Part shown: piece by piece, positions 62,104 to 64,000 of the stretch
How positions within the stretch are numbered: position 1 is the stretch's first letter
How the letters are laid out: the number at the start of each line of letters is the position of its first letter
Source of the DNA: Nitrospirae bacterium JdFR-85
GTDB lineage: Bacteria; Nitrospirota; Thermodesulfovibrionia; Thermodesulfovibrionales; JdFR-85
Direction: 5' to 3'
Assembly (NCBI GenBank): GCA_002011745.1
Contig: MTOU01000012.1
Coordinates: 186,001 to 250,000 of the forward strand
DNA length: 64,000 bases
Made by a program: the position numbers and the translations under genes
The notes under the pieces: generated by a model
The model's database searches: none
The model's input: only the letters and a program-made list of their open reading frames with translations
Told to the model about the DNA's origin: nothing

Positions 62104-64000
62104 CTTTCTTGATAATCCCTTAGTATCCGTGTTGAGTTCAGGATTGCGAGGATTGCTACTCCTACGTCTGCAAATACAGCCTCCCACATAGTTGCTATTC
62201 CAATAGCTCCAAATATAATAAAGATGCCCTTTATAGTAAGAGCCATTGTTATATTCTCAAAGACAATGCCTTTCGTCCGCCTTGAGATATGCATAGCATC
62301 CAGCAAGGCAGAGAGTTTGTCCTTCATTAGTACAACATCAGCAGCCTCTATGGCAGCATCAGAGCCAAGTCCCCCCATGGCTATTCCTATATCAGATGCC
62401 ATTAGCACAGGGGCATCATTTATTCCATCACCAACAAAGGCTATTTTGTCCTTTTTCCTGTTAATCTCTCTTTCGAGTTTTTTCACAAGCTCTATTTTAT
62501 GCTGAGGAAGAAGCTCTGCATGAAACTCCTCTATACCCAATTCCCTTGCCACAGGTTCTGCAGCTTCTCTGCCATCTCCAGTAAGCATTACCATACGCTT
62601 TATACCCTCTCTCTTCAGAGATATTATGGTTTCTTTAGCATCTTCTCTTATCCTATCAGCAAGCACTATAAATCCAGCATATCTCCCATCAATAGCTACA
62701 TGGACAACAGTGCCTTCTACTTTACAGGTATCATGTTCTATATTGTAACCATCCATATGAAGAATCCTGTCATTACCCGCCAGTATTTCCTTACCTTCCA
62801 ACACGGCTCTCACACCATAGGATGGAATCTCTTCATAATGCTTAATCTTGTGTTTGTCGATTCTGTTTCTGTAGGCATTGACAATGGATTTTGCAATAGG
62901 ATGATTGGAAAGACTTTCAGCTAAAGCAGCAAATCTGAGCAACTCTTCTGAAGAGAATCCATTATAAGGTTTTACATCCACTACCCTAAAGCTGCCTTCA
63001 GTAAGGGTGCCTGTTTTATCAAATACCATGGTATGAATACTTCTGAATGCTTCAAGATAATTGGAACCCTTGAAGAGTATACCTCTTTTTGCTGCAGCAC
63101 CGATACCACCGAAGAATCCTACTGGTATTGAGATAACCAGGGCACAAGGGCATGCAATGACAAGAAATACAAGAGCTCTGTATACCCACTCGGAGTAAGT
63201 TTCTGTATGTGAGAAGAGGGGCATCAGGACAGGAATCTGGTAAAGTAGGGGAGGCAGAATGGCTATCAACAGCGCTGCCGAAACAACTACAGGAGTATAG
63301 ACCTTTGAAAACTTGGTTATAAACTTCTCTGTGGGAGCCTTTTGTGCAGCTGCTTTCTCTACAAGATTAAGAATTTTGTTTACAGTAGATTCTTCAAAAG
63401 GCTGTGTAACTCTAACTGTAATAACTGCATTGCTGTTGACCATGCCTGAGAGGGCATTATCTCCTGGTTTTAATAATCTTGGTATTGATTCACCTGTAAG
63501 GGCGGATGTATCGACAGTGGTTTCCCCTTGTATTACTACTCCATCAAGAGGGATCCTTTCGCCAGGCATTATGAGTATAGTATCTCCAACCTTGACTTCT
63601 TCAGGAGGAACCTTTATAATTTTGTTGTTTTTCTGCAGATTGGCATAGTTTGCCTTAATCCTTAGTAGATTCTTTATAGATCTTCGTGAGTGGCTTAATG
63701 CCTTGTTTTCGAGATATTCACCTACCTTAAAAAATAACATTACTCCTACGGCTTCTGGGAATTCCTTTATTACAAAGGCACCAATAGTGGCAATACTCAT
63801 TAGGAGGTTCTCACTAAAGTAGTCTCTTTTTATCATGCCCTTTATTGCCTTTGTAAGAATATCATATCCGGCAATTAAGTATGCTGTAATATAAGGAAGA
63901 AGGATTAACCAGAAAGAGAGACTGTAAAATTTTAGCTCTGCGTTGGCATAGAGAAGATTTTGGATTATGAGACCGATGAGAAAGAATACCCCAGCAAGTA
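62100..64000 (-). CDS. Heavy-metal-translocating P-type ATPase (CadA/ZntA-like), 5' end beyond window
   Basis: The frame is open to the window edge (its first internal ATG at 63836 is not the true start), giving over 630 residues of the C-terminal part. It has the membrane CPC motif (VIACPCALVISIPVGFFGGIGAAAKRGILFKG), phosphorylation site DKTGTLTEG, SNHPIAKSIV, MLTGDGREAAEPVARELG and GDGINDAPVLMASDIGIAMGG. The pattern SENLLMSIATIGAFVIKEFPEAVGVMLFFKVGEYLE is usual for Zn/Cd/Pb exporters. Any N-terminal metal-binding domain is out of view. Confidence 0.92.
   Translation of the reverse strand, partial: LAGVFFLIGLIIQNLLYANAELKFYSLSFWLILLPYITAYLIAGYDILTKAIKGMIKRDYFSENLLMSIATIGAFVIKEFPEAVGVMLFFKVGEYLENKALSHSRRSIKNLLRIKANYANLQKNNKIIKVPPEEVKVGDTILIMPGERIPLDGVVIQGETTVDTSALTGESIPRLLKPGDNALSGMVNSNAVITVRVTQPFEESTVNKILNLVEKAAAQKAPTEKFITKFSKVYTPVVVSAALLIAILPPLLYQIPVLMPLFSHTETYSEWVYRALVFLVIACPCALVISIPVGFFGGIGAAAKRGILFKGSNYLEAFRSIHTMVFDKTGTLTEGSFRVVDVKPYNGFSSEELLRFAALAESLSNHPIAKSIVNAYRNRIDKHKIKHYEEIPSYGVRAVLEGKEILAGNDRILHMDGYNIEHDTCKVEGTVVHVAIDGRYAGFIVLADRIREDAKETIISLKREGIKRMVMLTGDGREAAEPVARELGIEEFHAELLPQHKIELVKKLEREINRKKDKIAFVGDGINDAPVLMASDIGIAMGGLGSDAAIEAADVVLMKDKLSALLDAMHISRRTKGIVFENITMALTIKGIFIIFGAIGIATMWEAVFADVGVAILAILNSTRILRDYQES

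Overview
The window reads as chromosome of a Gram-negative, probably anaerobic, sulfur-active bacterium of moderate G+C (roughly 40-45 % by eye). The envelope is diderm: TonB-dependent receptor, TonB-ExbBD, a porin-like barrel, lipoproteins and an RND-type transporter with a LolA-like partner. Sulfide:quinone reductase next to DsrE-family genes, a predicted selenoprotein, BioW, a MoeA-PBP fusion and a RACo-like protein would fit Nitrospirota/Thermodesulfovibrionia-type lineages. That placement is inference from gene content and is tentative. No phage, integrase, IS element, CRISPR array or rRNA was seen.

Layout. 1-4.65 kb: lipid kinase, bioW, tRNA-Leu, the recR-ybaB-dnaX operon, SRP RNA, tRNA-Ser. 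4.65-8.95 kb: small exported proteins and a NarL-type two-component pair. 9.1-16.3 kb: sulfur cluster (ArsR, DsrE-like selenoprotein with in-frame UGA and SECIS-like hairpin, DsrE/F, DsrH/TusB, SQR, MMPL/RND, LolA-like, barrel). 16.3-20.5 kb: lipoproteins, a membrane protein, a methyltransferase. 20.6-25 kb: NtrC-type two-component pair, then a sigma-54 promoter with an upstream palindrome feeding a REC-PATAN-roadblock protein and a Cys-rich protein. 25-27.8 kb: tRNA-Thr, tandem DUF6765 paralogues, a second ArsR. 27.7-36.3 kb: uvrB, DUF72, and an overlapping purM-M23-bactofilin-moeA/PBP-RACo operon. 36.3-39.5 kb: VapBC and a decaying locus (AbrB, methyltransferase, three gene remnants). 39.5-50.4 kb: tmRNA-smpB, paaK, tig-clpP-clpX, dciA-rpmB, infB-DUF503-rbfA-nrnA-truB. 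50.3-55.5 kb: sugar ABC importer without ATPase, SH3b protein, adenine deaminase. 55.7-62.1 kb: cobalamin riboswitch controlling btuB-tonB-exbB-exbD-btuF-btuC-btuD. 62.1-64 kb: a heavy-metal P-type ATPase cut by the window end.

How the parts work together. The sulfur cluster links sulfide oxidation (SQR) to soluble sulfur-relay proteins under an ArsR-type repressor and adds an envelope transport trio. The NtrC pair probably drives the sigma-54 promoter just downstream of it. The B12 locus is a complete outer- to inner-membrane uptake route with its own energising complex, and the RACo-like protein hints at corrinoid enzymology elsewhere in the genome. Several genes (both ArsR genes, purM, one kinase) have promoter spacing that predicts leaderless or nearly leaderless mRNAs.
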